Origin: Anaerolinea thermophila
GTDB lineage: Bacteria > Chloroflexota > Anaerolineae > Anaerolineales > Villigracilaceae
NCBI GenBank assembly: GCA_020722305.1
Contig: DYLB01000091.1
Location: 1-8,039, forward strand
Length of the DNA stretch: 8,039 nucleotides
Reading direction: 5' to 3'
Shown here: piece by piece, positions 1 through 6,068 of the stretch
Layout of the letters: each line of letters opens with the position of its first letter
How positions within the stretch are numbered: position 1 is the stretch's first letter
Notes under the pieces: generated by a model
The model's database searches: none
What the model was told of the DNA's origin: nothing
The model's input: only the letters and a program-made list of their open reading frames with translations
Program-made: the position numbers and the translations under genes

Positions 1-42
1 AGCCGTAATTACAAGCAATAAAGGAATTACAAAGAGGAATCT

Positions 43-1200
43 ATGCGTCAAGTTGCCATCCTGGGCATTGGACAAACCAAAATAGACGAGCATTGGGATT
101 ACTCCCTGCGCGAACTGGCCGGCTTGGCGGCCCTCGAGGCCCTGCAAGACGCCGGCCTGCAACGGGTGGACAGCCTCTTCGTCGGCAACATGCTATCGGG
201 CATGGTCAGCGGCCAGAACCAGCTCGGCACGCTGGTGGCCGACTGGGTCGGGCTGCGCGGGGTCGAAGCCACCAAGATCGAGGCCGCCTGCGGTTCGGGC
301 GCGGCCGCTTTCCGCTCGGCGTTGATCGCGGTCGCTTCGGGCGAGGTCGAGACCGCCCTGGTGGTCGGCGTGGAGAAGATGACCGACAAGGCCGGGCACG
401 ACGTCACTTCGGCCCTGGCCACCGCCGCCGACGCCGATTATGAAGTGGAGCAGGGCGTCTCGTTCGTCGGGCTGAACGCGCTCATCATGCGCCGCTACAT
501 GCACGAATACGGCTGGCAGCATTCGGACTTTGCGGCCTTCTCGATCAACGCCCACGCTAACGCGGTCCACAACCCCAACGCCCGGCTGCAATTCGCCATC
601 AGCGCCGAGGATTATTCGAAGGCCGGGATGGTCGCCTCGCCGATCAATCTGCTGGACGCTTCGCCGATTGGGGATGGGGCGGCCGCGGCGGTGGTCGTCC
701 CGGCGGAGCGGGTAGCGGGGACGCCTCTGCGGCCGCGCATCCTGGTGGCCGGGTCGGGCGCGGCGACGGACACCCTCGCCGTCCACAGCCGCCGCCGGCC
801 GCTCTTCCTGGACGCGGCGCAGGCTTCCGCGAAACAGGTGTATGCTCAGTCCGGGCTGGGTCCTGCAGACCTGGACCTGTTCGAGCTGCACGATGCCTTT
901 TCGATCATGGCGGCCCTCTCGCTGGAGGCTTGCGGATTTGCCGAACCCGGCCAAGGACCGCGCCTGGCTCTCGATCACGCGATCAGCCCGAAGGGTCCGC
1001 TGCCGATCTGCACCCGGGGCGGGTTGAAGGCCCGCGGCCACCCGGTCGGCGCGACGGGGATGTACCAGATCGTCGAGGTTGTCCAGCAGTTACGCGGCGA
1101 GTGCGGTGAGAACCAGGTGGCAGGGGCCAGGGTCGGCATGGCGCAAAACATCGGCGGCAGTGGCGCGACCGTGATCACGCACATCCTGAAATCGGGTTGA
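43..1200 (+). CDS. Archaeal-type thiolase (acetyl-CoA C-acetyltransferase)
   Basis: A 385-residue thiolase, probably condensing two acetyl-CoA to acetoacetyl-CoA (or cleaving a 3-ketoacyl-CoA) in the cytoplasm. The nucleophilic cysteine is Cys83 in EAACGSGAA. His283 lies in the ELHDAF box and His333 in GGLKARGHPVGATG. The C-terminal loop reads NIGGSGAT (369-376), so the second cysteine of classical FadA/PhaA thiolases is absent. HDAF plus NIGGSG is, from memory, the pattern of the SCP2-like archaeal thiolases that work with HMG-CoA synthase and a DUF35 OB-fold protein in the mevalonate pathway. The N-terminus (VAILGIGQTK) and full length also fit that family. The start is ATG 43 with SD AGAGGA at 33-38. 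No DUF35 gene follows; any HMG-CoA synthase or DUF35 gene would have to lie left of the window. Fold and reaction class are confident; the pathway is inferred. Confidence 0.9.
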   Translation: MRQVAILGIGQTKIDEHWDYSLRELAGLAALEALQDAGLQRVDSLFVGNMLSGMVSGQNQLGTLVADWVGLRGVEATKIEAACGSGAAAFRSALIAVASGEVETALVVGVEKMTDKAGHDVTSALATAADADYEVEQGVSFVGLNALIMRRYMHEYGWQHSDFAAFSINAHANAVHNPNARLQFAISAEDYSKAGMVASPINLLDASPIGDGAAAAVVVPAERVAGTPLRPRILVAGSGAATDTLAVHSRRRPLFLDAAQASAKQVYAQSGLGPADLDLFELHDAFSIMAALSLEACGFAEPGQGPRLALDHAISPKGPLPICTRGGLKARGHPVGATGMYQIVEVVQQLRGECGENQVAGARVGMAQNIGGSGATVITHILKSG

Positions 1201-1204
1201 AACC

Positions 1205-1240
1205 TTGATTTGTTGACCGTTTTTGTCTATACTCTAAACT
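1205..1240 (+). promoter_or_regulatory. Probable sigma70-type promoter(s) for the PilZ gene
   Basis: Two overlapping sigma70-like promoters lie just after the thiolase stop codon. One is TTGATT (1205-1210), a 17-base spacer and TATACT (1228-1233). The other is TTGACC (1213-1218), a 16-base spacer and TAAACT (1235-1240). Each matches the consensus at 9 of 12 positions. The local sequence is AT-rich compared with the flanking genes. The predicted 5' leader to the ATG at 1276 is about 30-40 bases. The PilZ gene can therefore be expressed independently of the thiolase, although no terminator separates the two. Confidence 0.5.
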
Positions 1241-1275
1241 ATAAACGGCCACACCCTGTTTGGAAAGGAGTTGCG

Positions 1276-1650
1276 ATGGACGACAGACGGAAAGTAAAGC
1301 GAAAAGACTTTTCCTATTACATGCGGCTTTTCGACTCCGACACCCAGAACTTGGTGGGACATCTGGCAGACATCAGCACCGGCGGCTTCAAGATCGACAG
1401 CCGGGATCCGATCACGGTTGATAAGGTTTTCCGGCTGCGCATGGACCTGTTCCCGGAGGTTTCGAGCAAGCCTTATATGATCTTTTCGGCCCGGGTACGC
1501 TGGTGCCAGACCCACCCGCTCGACCCGACCCTCTATCATATCGGTTTCCAGATCATCAATATCCAGCCCGGCGATTACGAAATCCTGAACCGGCTGGTCC
1601 AGAACTACGCCCAAGACAAACGTTCCAGCGGCTTGGGCGGCAACTGGTAG
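1276..1650 (+). CDS. Single-domain PilZ protein (probable c-di-GMP receptor)
   Basis: A 124-residue cytoplasmic protein consisting almost entirely of one PilZ domain. Both c-di-GMP-binding motifs are present: the RxxxR motif is Arg5-Arg9 (RKVKR) and the (D/N)xSxxG motif is Asp32-Ser34-Gly37 (DISTGG). The later strand YHIGFQIINI (about 90-99) is the usual PilZ barrel strand. No other domain, signal peptide or membrane segment is visible, so it probably acts as an adaptor that changes partner binding when c-di-GMP is present. I chose ATG 1276 because AAAGGAG (1264-1270) is correctly placed before it. A frame-consistent TTG at 1210 would overlap the promoter and add 22 residues unlike PilZ proteins. 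A terminator follows directly, so it is probably monocistronic. Its target process cannot be read from the neighbours. Confidence 0.88.
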   Translation: MDDRRKVKRKDFSYYMRLFDSDTQNLVGHLADISTGGFKIDSRDPITVDKVFRLRMDLFPEVSSKPYMIFSARVRWCQTHPLDPTLYHIGFQIINIQPGDYEILNRLVQNYAQDKRSSGLGGNW

Positions 1651-1668
1651 CGGCTTGTAAGCCAGGGA

Positions 1669-1706
1669 ACTTCCGCATCCGGCTTGGATCGCGGAAGTCT
1701 TATTTT
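1669..1706 (+). terminator. Rho-independent terminator after the PilZ gene
   Basis: An 8-bp stem ACTTCCGC (1669-1676) / GCGGAAGT (1691-1698) is continued by ATCC (1677-1680) / GGAT (1686-1689) across a one-base bulge, with loop GGCTT. It is followed by CTTATTTT (1699-1706). It lies 18 bases after the PilZ stop and before the next promoter, as expected for an intrinsic terminator. Confidence 0.75.
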
Positions 1707-1713
1707 GGCAAAC

Positions 1714-1722
1714 TGGTAAAAT
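1714..1722 (+). promoter_or_regulatory. Extended -10 promoter of plsC, probably leaderless
   Basis: TGG directly precedes TAAAAT (1717-1722), giving a TGn extended -10 element; TAAAAT differs from TATAAT at one base. No good -35 is seen 16-18 bases upstream, which an extended -10 can tolerate. The box ends 7 bases before the ATG at 1730, so transcription would begin at or within a base or two of the start codon. No SD-like sequence lies in front of the ATG, in agreement with a leaderless mRNA. Confidence 0.6.
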
Positions 1723-1729
1723 TGCCCTT

Positions 1730-2398
1730 ATGCGCCAACTCCTGCGTGCCCTCCTCCGCTTCATCATCAACATCGTCGCCCGCGTGGACGTGAGCGGGTA
1801 CGAAAACGTGCCCGATACCGGCAACTTCGTCATCGCCACCAATCACCTGGGCTTCCTCGACCTGCCGATGGCTTTCTACGCCCTCAACCGCTGGGACCTG
1901 TTCATCCCCGTGGCCGAGAAGTGGGAAAAAGTCCCGTTCTACCGCTTTTTGGGGAAATATTTCAACTTCGTCTTCATTGACCGTTTCAACCCGGACATCA
2001 AAGCCTTGCGCAAGATCATGGCCCAGATGGACGAGGGCAAGAATCTGGTGATCGCCCCGGAGGGGACCCGCAGCCGGGTCGGGTCGTTGATCGAGGGCAG
2101 GCCGGGGGTCAGTTACCTGGCGACGCGGCTGGGCCATCCCATCGTCCCGGTGGCGCTGGCCGGAACCGAGGACAAGGTCATCTTCGGCAATCTCAAGCGT
2201 CTCAAGCGCAGCCACATCATCGTCAAGGCCGGTCCGGCCTTCAGGCTGCCGCCCCTGCCGCGCCAGAACCGGGACGAGGCCCTGAAGCAGTATACCGACG
2301 AGATCATGTGCCGCATCGCGGTCATGCTGCCGGAGAAGTATTGGGGGGTGTATGCAGAGCATCCCCGATTGAAGGAACTTTTGGAGGGATCGAAATGA
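1730..2398 (+). CDS. plsC: 1-acyl-sn-glycerol-3-phosphate acyltransferase (PlsC family)
   Basis: A 222-residue acyltransferase of the PlsC/LPLAT family. It probably transfers an acyl chain to the sn-2 position of lysophosphatidic acid to give phosphatidic acid at the inner membrane face. The acyltransferase blocks occur in order: NHLGFLD with catalytic His39 and Asp44 (HX4D), the FIDRF block (82-86), EGTRS (111-115) that binds the glycerol phosphate, and HPIVPVAL (136-142). The hydrophobic N-terminus (about 4-18) probably associates with the membrane. The length is normal for short bacterial PlsC proteins. The ATG lacks an SD site but is at leaderless distance from the -10 box. It converges with the hydantoinase gene, separated by a palindrome. 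Substrate preference among phospholipid or lysolipid acceptors cannot be told from sequence. Confidence 0.9.
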   Translation: MRQLLRALLRFIINIVARVDVSGYENVPDTGNFVIATNHLGFLDLPMAFYALNRWDLFIPVAEKWEKVPFYRFLGKYFNFVFIDRFNPDIKALRKIMAQMDEGKNLVIAPEGTRSRVGSLIEGRPGVSYLATRLGHPIVPVALAGTEDKVIFGNLKRLKRSHIIVKAGPAFRLPPLPRQNRDEALKQYTDEIMCRIAVMLPEKYWGVYAEHPRLKELLEGSK

Positions 2399-2409
2399 GC
2401 CGAAGAGAT

Positions 2410-2436
2410 GTAGGTCACGCTTCAAGCGTGACCTAC
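2410..2436. repeat. Perfect palindrome between convergent genes (REP-like, possible terminator)
   Basis: GTAGGTCACGC (2410-2420), loop TTCAA, then GCGTGACCTAC (2426-2436): 11 bp of perfect pairing that could extend into the loop. On the plus strand a run of eight T (2453-2460) follows, but 16 bases after the stem, so it is not a canonical terminator for plsC. On the minus strand the hydantoinase stop is followed by an A-run and then this hairpin. It lies between two convergent genes and may stop transcription from both sides. The exact symmetry also fits a dispersed REP-type element. Confidence 0.65.
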
Positions 2437-2458
2437 GGGACTGTGGTGGATATTTTTT

Positions 2459-3913
2459 TTACAGCACTTCGCCAGGGATGCGTTTCAGGAACTGTCCCCC
2501 GCCGCGCCTGCCGAGCCACTGCTCCCCATCCACAATCAATTTGCCGCGTAAAAACACCTTCTCCGGGTAGCCGACCAGCTCCCAGCCTTCGTACAGGTTG
2601 TAGTCCGTGCGGTGCTGGGCCGCGGCCGCGCCGTACTTGACCCGCTTCTCCGGGTCCCAGATGACGATGTCGGCGTCCGAGCCGGGGAGCAGGCTGCCTT
2701 TGCGCGGGTACAGGCCGAAGATGCGGGCCGGGTTGGTGCAATTGAGCGCCACGAACTGGTTGGGGGTGATCCGCCCGGCCCGCACGCCATAGGTCCACAG
2801 GATTGGCAGGCGGTCGCCGACGCCGGGCAGGCCGTTGGGGATTTTGGTGAAATCGTCTGCGCCGAGTTCCTTGCCGGGGATGGCGATCTCCTGTCCCTCG
2901 TACAGGATCGGCTTCGTCCCGTCGAAGAAGAACGGGCAGTGGTCTGTGCCGAGGGTTTGGATCGTGCCATCGGCCAGCCCCTGCCACAAGCGGGCGTTGT
3001 CGGCCTCGGTCCGCATCGGCGGCGAACAGATCCACTTCGCCCCGTCGGGACGGCGCAGGTGGTCCATCGTGAAGAACAGGTATTGCGGACAGGTCTCGCC
3101 CATGACTTTGACGCCGCGCTGGCGGGCGTAATCGAGCATGTCCACCTCCCCGGCCGCGTTCATGTGGACGATGTACAGCGGCGCATCCGCTACGGACGCC
3201 ATGCCTGCCACCCTTAAACCGGCCTCCACCGCCCCCCAGGCGGGACGCGTGCGGGCGTGCCATTCGGGGCTTGTGTGACCGGCTTTCAGGGCCTCCTCGA
3301 CCAGGATTTCGATCACGTCCCCGTTTTCGGCGTGGAGCATGACCAACATGCCATTTTCTTTGGCGATCCGCAGGGCCTTGAAGATGGAGCCGTCGTCGAG
3401 GCGCAGGCGGCCATTGTAGGCGGTGAAGACTTTGAGGGTGGTGATGCCCATCTCCACCAGCGAGGGGATGTCTTTGGCGATGGCCTCGTTGAAACGGGTC
3501 AGGTTCATGTGGAAGGCGTAGTCAATGGCGGCCTTGGAGGCTTTTTCCATCCACAGATCAACCGAATACTTGAAATCGCCCTGCGCTTCGATTGCGCTGG
3601 CGCTCCGCTCAGCGCGAGGGGAATCGAGCACCACAAAATCCATGACCGTCGTCGTGCCGCCGAAAGCCGCGGCTTTGTGGCCGGTGTAATGATCGTCGGA
3701 GGAGACCGTGCCGAACATGGGCAGGTCGAAGTGGGTGTGCGGGTCCACGCCGCCGGGCAGGACCAGCTTGTTCGAGGCGTCCACAGGCTCGGCGTCTGGG
3801 GCGTGAAGCGGCTGCCCGATCTGGACGATTTTTTCGTCCTCGACCAGGATATCCGCCTGATAGGTTTCGGAGGCGGTGATCAACGTCCCGTTTTTGATGA
3901 GCAGTTTTGTCAT
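2459..3913 (-). CDS. hydA: Dihydropyrimidinase / D-hydantoinase
   Basis: A 484-residue amidohydrolase that opens cyclic ureides: dihydrouracil or dihydrothymine to N-carbamoyl-beta-amino acids, or 5-substituted hydantoins to N-carbamoyl amino acids. The binuclear metal site is complete: His59 and His61 (DPHTH), carboxylatable Lys161 (LKVFTAYNG, with substrate-binding Tyr166), His194, His250 and Asp324 (LGTDHCPF). The C-terminal DYNLYEGW block is typical of the family. The length is close to the usual 460-480 residues. The extra length sits around residues 97-113, where a palindromic DNA segment is read in frame between beta-strand VMDFVV and KYSVDLW. ATG 3913 overlaps the upstream stop by ATGA and has SD GGAGGTGA just before it, so translation is probably coupled to the 187-residue gene. 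The in vivo substrate is not decided by sequence. Confidence 0.93.
   Translation of the reverse strand: MTKLLIKNGTLITASETYQADILVEDEKIVQIGQPLHAPDAEPVDASNKLVLPGGVDPHTHFDLPMFGTVSSDDHYTGHKAAAFGGTTTVMDFVVLDSPRAERSASAIEAQGDFKYSVDLWMEKASKAAIDYAFHMNLTRFNEAIAKDIPSLVEMGITTLKVFTAYNGRLRLDDGSIFKALRIAKENGMLVMLHAENGDVIEILVEEALKAGHTSPEWHARTRPAWGAVEAGLRVAGMASVADAPLYIVHMNAAGEVDMLDYARQRGVKVMGETCPQYLFFTMDHLRRPDGAKWICSPPMRTEADNARLWQGLADGTIQTLGTDHCPFFFDGTKPILYEGQEIAIPGKELGADDFTKIPNGLPGVGDRLPILWTYGVRAGRITPNQFVALNCTNPARIFGLYPRKGSLLPGSDADIVIWDPEKRVKYGAAAAQHRTDYNLYEGWELVGYPEKVFLRGKLIVDGEQWLGRRGGGQFLKRIPGEVL
3588..3627. repeat. Palindromic segment inside the hydantoinase coding sequence
   Basis: Nested inverted repeats: TCGATT (3588-3593) pairs with AATCGA (3622-3627), and GCGCTG (3594-3599) pairs with CAGCGC (3610-3615). 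The loop is 10 bases and there is a 6-base bulge GAGGGG on one side. The segment encodes about residues 96-109 of the hydantoinase (LDSPRAERSASAIE), a stretch that looks added relative to hydantoinases known to me. It resembles the compact palindromic repeats common in intergenic DNA of such genomes; copy number cannot be judged from one window. Confidence 0.55.
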
Positions 3914-4473
3914 TCGTCACCTCCGTAGGCAGCGGCCGGTTCCTTGATCCCCAGCAGAGCCAGCAGCAAATCCGAGGGGAGGTCGGCTTCGGGCAGGCCG
4001 GTCTTGTAAAGCTGGGCATTCTCGGCCCGCTCGCGCAGGGACTTCCAGAGCAGGGCACGTTCGTCAGACTGGACGACCAGGTCGTTGAGTGTCCGGGCCG
4101 CGAGCAGGTACTCGCCGGTCGTGTAGAGGAAGGTCAGGCGCTTCCACTTGTCGGCCTGGATGGGCTGGGACAGTTTTTCGAGCGCGCCGATCTGGAGTTT
4201 GTAATACTCCTCGTTGGCGCGGGGATGGTCGGCTTCGTCCCGCAGCAGTTCGGCCCGGGTGGTCAGTTCGTGGCCGCGTACCGGGGCGACGTATTCGATC
4301 CGCCCGGCGCGCTCGCCGAAACTTCCGGGCTGGTAAAAGGCCAGGGCATCCACCGCGACCACTTTGGGCGCAGTCCGAAGCGGAATGCGGTACCAACCCA
4401 GGAGCCGGGCAATTTCCATATCCCGCGGCGAGGGCATCAGGCAGACGAGGATCAGGTCGGTGGGAGAGATCAT
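3910..4473 (-). CDS. Uncharacterised 187-residue protein upstream of hydA
   Basis: I cannot assign a function. The protein is soluble, with no signal peptide and no membrane segment. It begins with a short hydrophobic strand (DLILVCLM, 6-13) and PRDMEIARLLGWYRIP (16-31). It continues with DALAFYQPGSFGE (42-54), a second strand (RIEYVAPV) and a charged helical region. Later come KWKRLTFLYTTGEYL (109-123) and a helical C-terminus. From memory, the GWYRIP / AFYQ / TT(x)E order resembles an N-terminal region found in some proteins carrying a DUF559-type endonuclease-like domain. No such nuclease domain is present here, and this resemblance is unverified. The start ATG 4473 lies 6 bases after a perfect TATAAT with no SD site, suggesting leaderless translation. 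It overlaps hydA by 4 bases (ATGA), so the two are co-expressed. Confidence 0.8.
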   Translation of the reverse strand: MISPTDLILVCLMPSPRDMEIARLLGWYRIPLRTAPKVVAVDALAFYQPGSFGERAGRIEYVAPVRGHELTTRAELLRDEADHPRANEEYYKLQIGALEKLSQPIQADKWKRLTFLYTTGEYLLAARTLNDLVVQSDERALLWKSLRERAENAQLYKTGLPEADLPSDLLLALLGIKEPAAAYGGDE

Positions 4474-4479
4474 GGGGCG

Positions 4480-4485
4480 ATTATA
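4480..4485 (-). promoter_or_regulatory. -10 box of a leaderless promoter for the 187-residue protein and hydA
   Basis: On the minus strand a perfect TATAAT is followed by six bases (CGCCCC) and then the ATG at 4473, so the transcript would start at the start codon. No SD sequence stands between box and ATG. A convincing -35 hexamer is not visible; TTGGCG occurs upstream but with a spacer of about 20 bases. The 11-mer GAGGTATAATC around the box (4479-4489) is identical to that at the PLP gene promoter (6068-6078). Confidence 0.65.
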
Positions 4486-4504
4486 CCTCCCCCTCCCGGC
4501 CTGA

Positions 4505-4536
4505 CCGCCAAGTCGCCAGAACGCGAAGTCACAAAG
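4505..4536. repeat. Four degenerate tandem octamers (NCGCSAAG-like)
   Basis: Plus-strand units read CCGCCAAG, TCGCCAGA, ACGCGAAG and TCACAAAG, an exact 8-base period over 32 bases; on the minus strand the consensus is close to CTTNGCGN. The element occupies most of the short gap between the PLP gene and the 187-residue gene. I recall similar CTTTGCG-type octamer strings between genes of several unrelated bacteria, but that is not verified here. Any role in termination is unknown. Confidence 0.6.
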
Positions 4537-4557
4537 GCTTTTTCGGGTAAAGGCAGC

Positions 4558-6024
4558 CTACATCAGCCCAACTTCCCGGTTGAACGCCACGATCAGTTCG
4601 TCAATCTCGTCCGCCTGCTTCTGGACGCCGCTCCAGTAATCAGGCTGATGCCATTGTTGCTGGATTTCCTCGTAGGTCTTGCCCTGCTGCTCGACCCAGG
4701 TGTAGTATTTCAGGTTATGCACCCGGCGGCGGTCGGTGTAGCGCAGTTCGAGCAGGTTATCGGTGGACTGCCCTTGCAGGTAGCGGGCGAAGTCGGCCGC
4801 GGCGTCTTTTTCGGTATATTCGCCGAATTCCTGGTGCATTTCATGCAGGCGCGAGCGGTAGAGTTCCATCGAATCGGTCAGCACGGTCAGCAGGATGTCG
4901 TTCGGTCCCATCTCCCAATATTTGGCGGCTTTGATGGCCGAGAGCACGTTCGAGATGCCGGAGAAGCCAAGTAAGTCGAGATTAGAGAGTAGAGAGTGGT
5001 CAACACCCTTGCTGGCAAGGAATTCACGGCCCGATTCTTCGTTGAAGAGCCGGGAGAGATTGACCACGGCCTGGTCGTCAATCGCGACGACCATGTCGGT
5101 GTTTTTGGTGTTGTGGATCCACGGGACGTGCTTGTCGCCGATGCCCTCGATCCGGTGGGCGCCGAACCCGTTTTCGAGCAGGGTCGGGCATTGCAGGGCC
5201 TCGCTGGCGACGATCTTGCTGTCGGGGAAGAGCTGCTTCATGTAGTCGCCGCTGGCAATCGTCCCGGCTGAACCGGTGGCGGAAACCATGCCCCGGTAGC
5301 GGTCGTGCGGACCCATGACCTGCTCCAGCACCTCGGCCATGGCGTGCCCCGTGACCTCGTAATGCCACAGGTAGTTGCCGAACTCGTCGAATTGATTGAA
5401 GATCATCAGGTCCTGGCCGGACTGGCGCAGTTCCCAGCACTTGTCGAAGATTTCCTTGACGTTCGACTCGGAGCCGGGGGTCCTGATCGTCTCACCGGCG
5501 ATGTTCGCCAGCCACTCGAAGCGCTCCTTCGACATCCCCTCCGGCAAAATGGCGATGGATTCGCAGGCCAGCAGGGCCGAATCATAGGCCCCGCCCCGGC
5601 AATAATTCCCGGTCGAGGGCCAGACCGCCTTCTGGGTGGTCGGGTCGAACTGACCCGTGACCAGCCGCGGCACGAGACAACTGAACGCGGCCCCGACCTT
5701 GTGCGCCCCGGTCGGAAACCACTTGCCGACCAGGACGAGGATGCGGGCCTCCACGCCGGTCAGGGATTTGGGCAGCTCGAGGTAGTTGACGCCGCCAAAC
5801 CCGCCGCCGCTGGCTTTTGGCTCGTTCTTCCAGGTGATGCGGAACAGGTTGCGTGGATGGAGGTCCCACAGCCCGATGCCCTTCAATTCTTCCTTCACTT
5901 TGGCGGGGATCTTCGAAGGGTCTTTCATCTGGGCATAGGTGGGGATGACGATATTCCGCTCGCGGGCGCGTTTTATGGCGCGGGCGCGGCGGTCGGGGTG
6001 GAGGGTAAGATCAATTGTGGTCAT
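4558..6024 (-). CDS. PLP-dependent fold-type-II enzyme (cysteine/threonine synthase-like), substrate unknown
   Basis: A 488-residue cytoplasmic enzyme of the tryptophan synthase beta superfamily. The probable PLP Schiff-base lysine is Lys109 (PTGAHKVGAA). The substrate carboxylate/asparagine loop is STGN (137-140). The glycine-rich phosphate-binding loop is ATGSAGT (249-255). EGIGDKHVPW (293-302) matches the EGIG segment of cysteine synthases, and LTDSMELY (382-389) closes the site. It is longer than cysteine synthase (about 310) or cystathionine beta-synthase catalytic cores. It has extra N-terminal (1-90) and C-terminal (about 400-488) regions that are not CBS or ACT domains. Databases usually call such proteins a PLP-dependent subunit beta; the reaction is not known to me. 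ATG 6024 has SD AAGGAG (6034-6039). Codons around residues 343-348 are unusually AT-rich, at a heptamer repeat. The direction is shared with hydA, but the downstream pair has its own promoter. Confidence 0.85.
   Translation of the reverse strand: MTTIDLTLHPDRRARAIKRARERNIVIPTYAQMKDPSKIPAKVKEELKGIGLWDLHPRNLFRITWKNEPKASGGGFGGVNYLELPKSLTGVEARILVLVGKWFPTGAHKVGAAFSCLVPRLVTGQFDPTTQKAVWPSTGNYCRGGAYDSALLACESIAILPEGMSKERFEWLANIAGETIRTPGSESNVKEIFDKCWELRQSGQDLMIFNQFDEFGNYLWHYEVTGHAMAEVLEQVMGPHDRYRGMVSATGSAGTIASGDYMKQLFPDSKIVASEALQCPTLLENGFGAHRIEGIGDKHVPWIHNTKNTDMVVAIDDQAVVNLSRLFNEESGREFLASKGVDHSLLSNLDLLGFSGISNVLSAIKAAKYWEMGPNDILLTVLTDSMELYRSRLHEMHQEFGEYTEKDAAADFARYLQGQSTDNLLELRYTDRRRVHNLKYYTWVEQQGKTYEEIQQQWHQPDYWSGVQKQADEIDELIVAFNREVGLM
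4983..4996. repeat. Tandem heptamer inside the PLP enzyme gene
   Basis: TAGAGAG occurs twice in tandem on the plus strand (4983-4989, 4990-4996) and is preceded by the related GAGAT; read on the coding strand it is CTCTCTA twice. It encodes residues about 343-348 (HSLLSN) with codons such as CTA, TCT and a nearby TTA that are scarce elsewhere in this GC-rich gene. The reading frame is kept. Confidence 0.5.
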
Positions 6025-6068
6025 TTGGGGAAACTCCTTGAGGTAGGGAGAAGTTGTCTGACAAATGG

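Noticed and set aside
1..21. Open frame ending in TAA at 19-21, possible last six codons of an upstream gene
   Set aside because: Six codons (SRNYKQ) cannot be identified and no SD or domain evidence is available; it may be chance.
193..1041. Long minus-strand open frame opposite the thiolase
   Set aside because: It is antisense to a clearly conserved enzyme, has Arg/Gly/Asp-rich low-complexity composition typical of GC-rich shadows, and matches no family.
1210..1275. TTG at 1210 as the start of the PilZ protein
   Set aside because: It lies inside the promoter and has no SD; ATG 1276 has AAAGGAG at the right distance and gives a normal PilZ N-terminus.
3907..4974. 355-codon plus-strand open frame
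   Set aside because: It runs antisense across three features (the 187-residue gene, the octamer gap and the PLP gene end) and has no family motifs; a GC-rich shadow frame.
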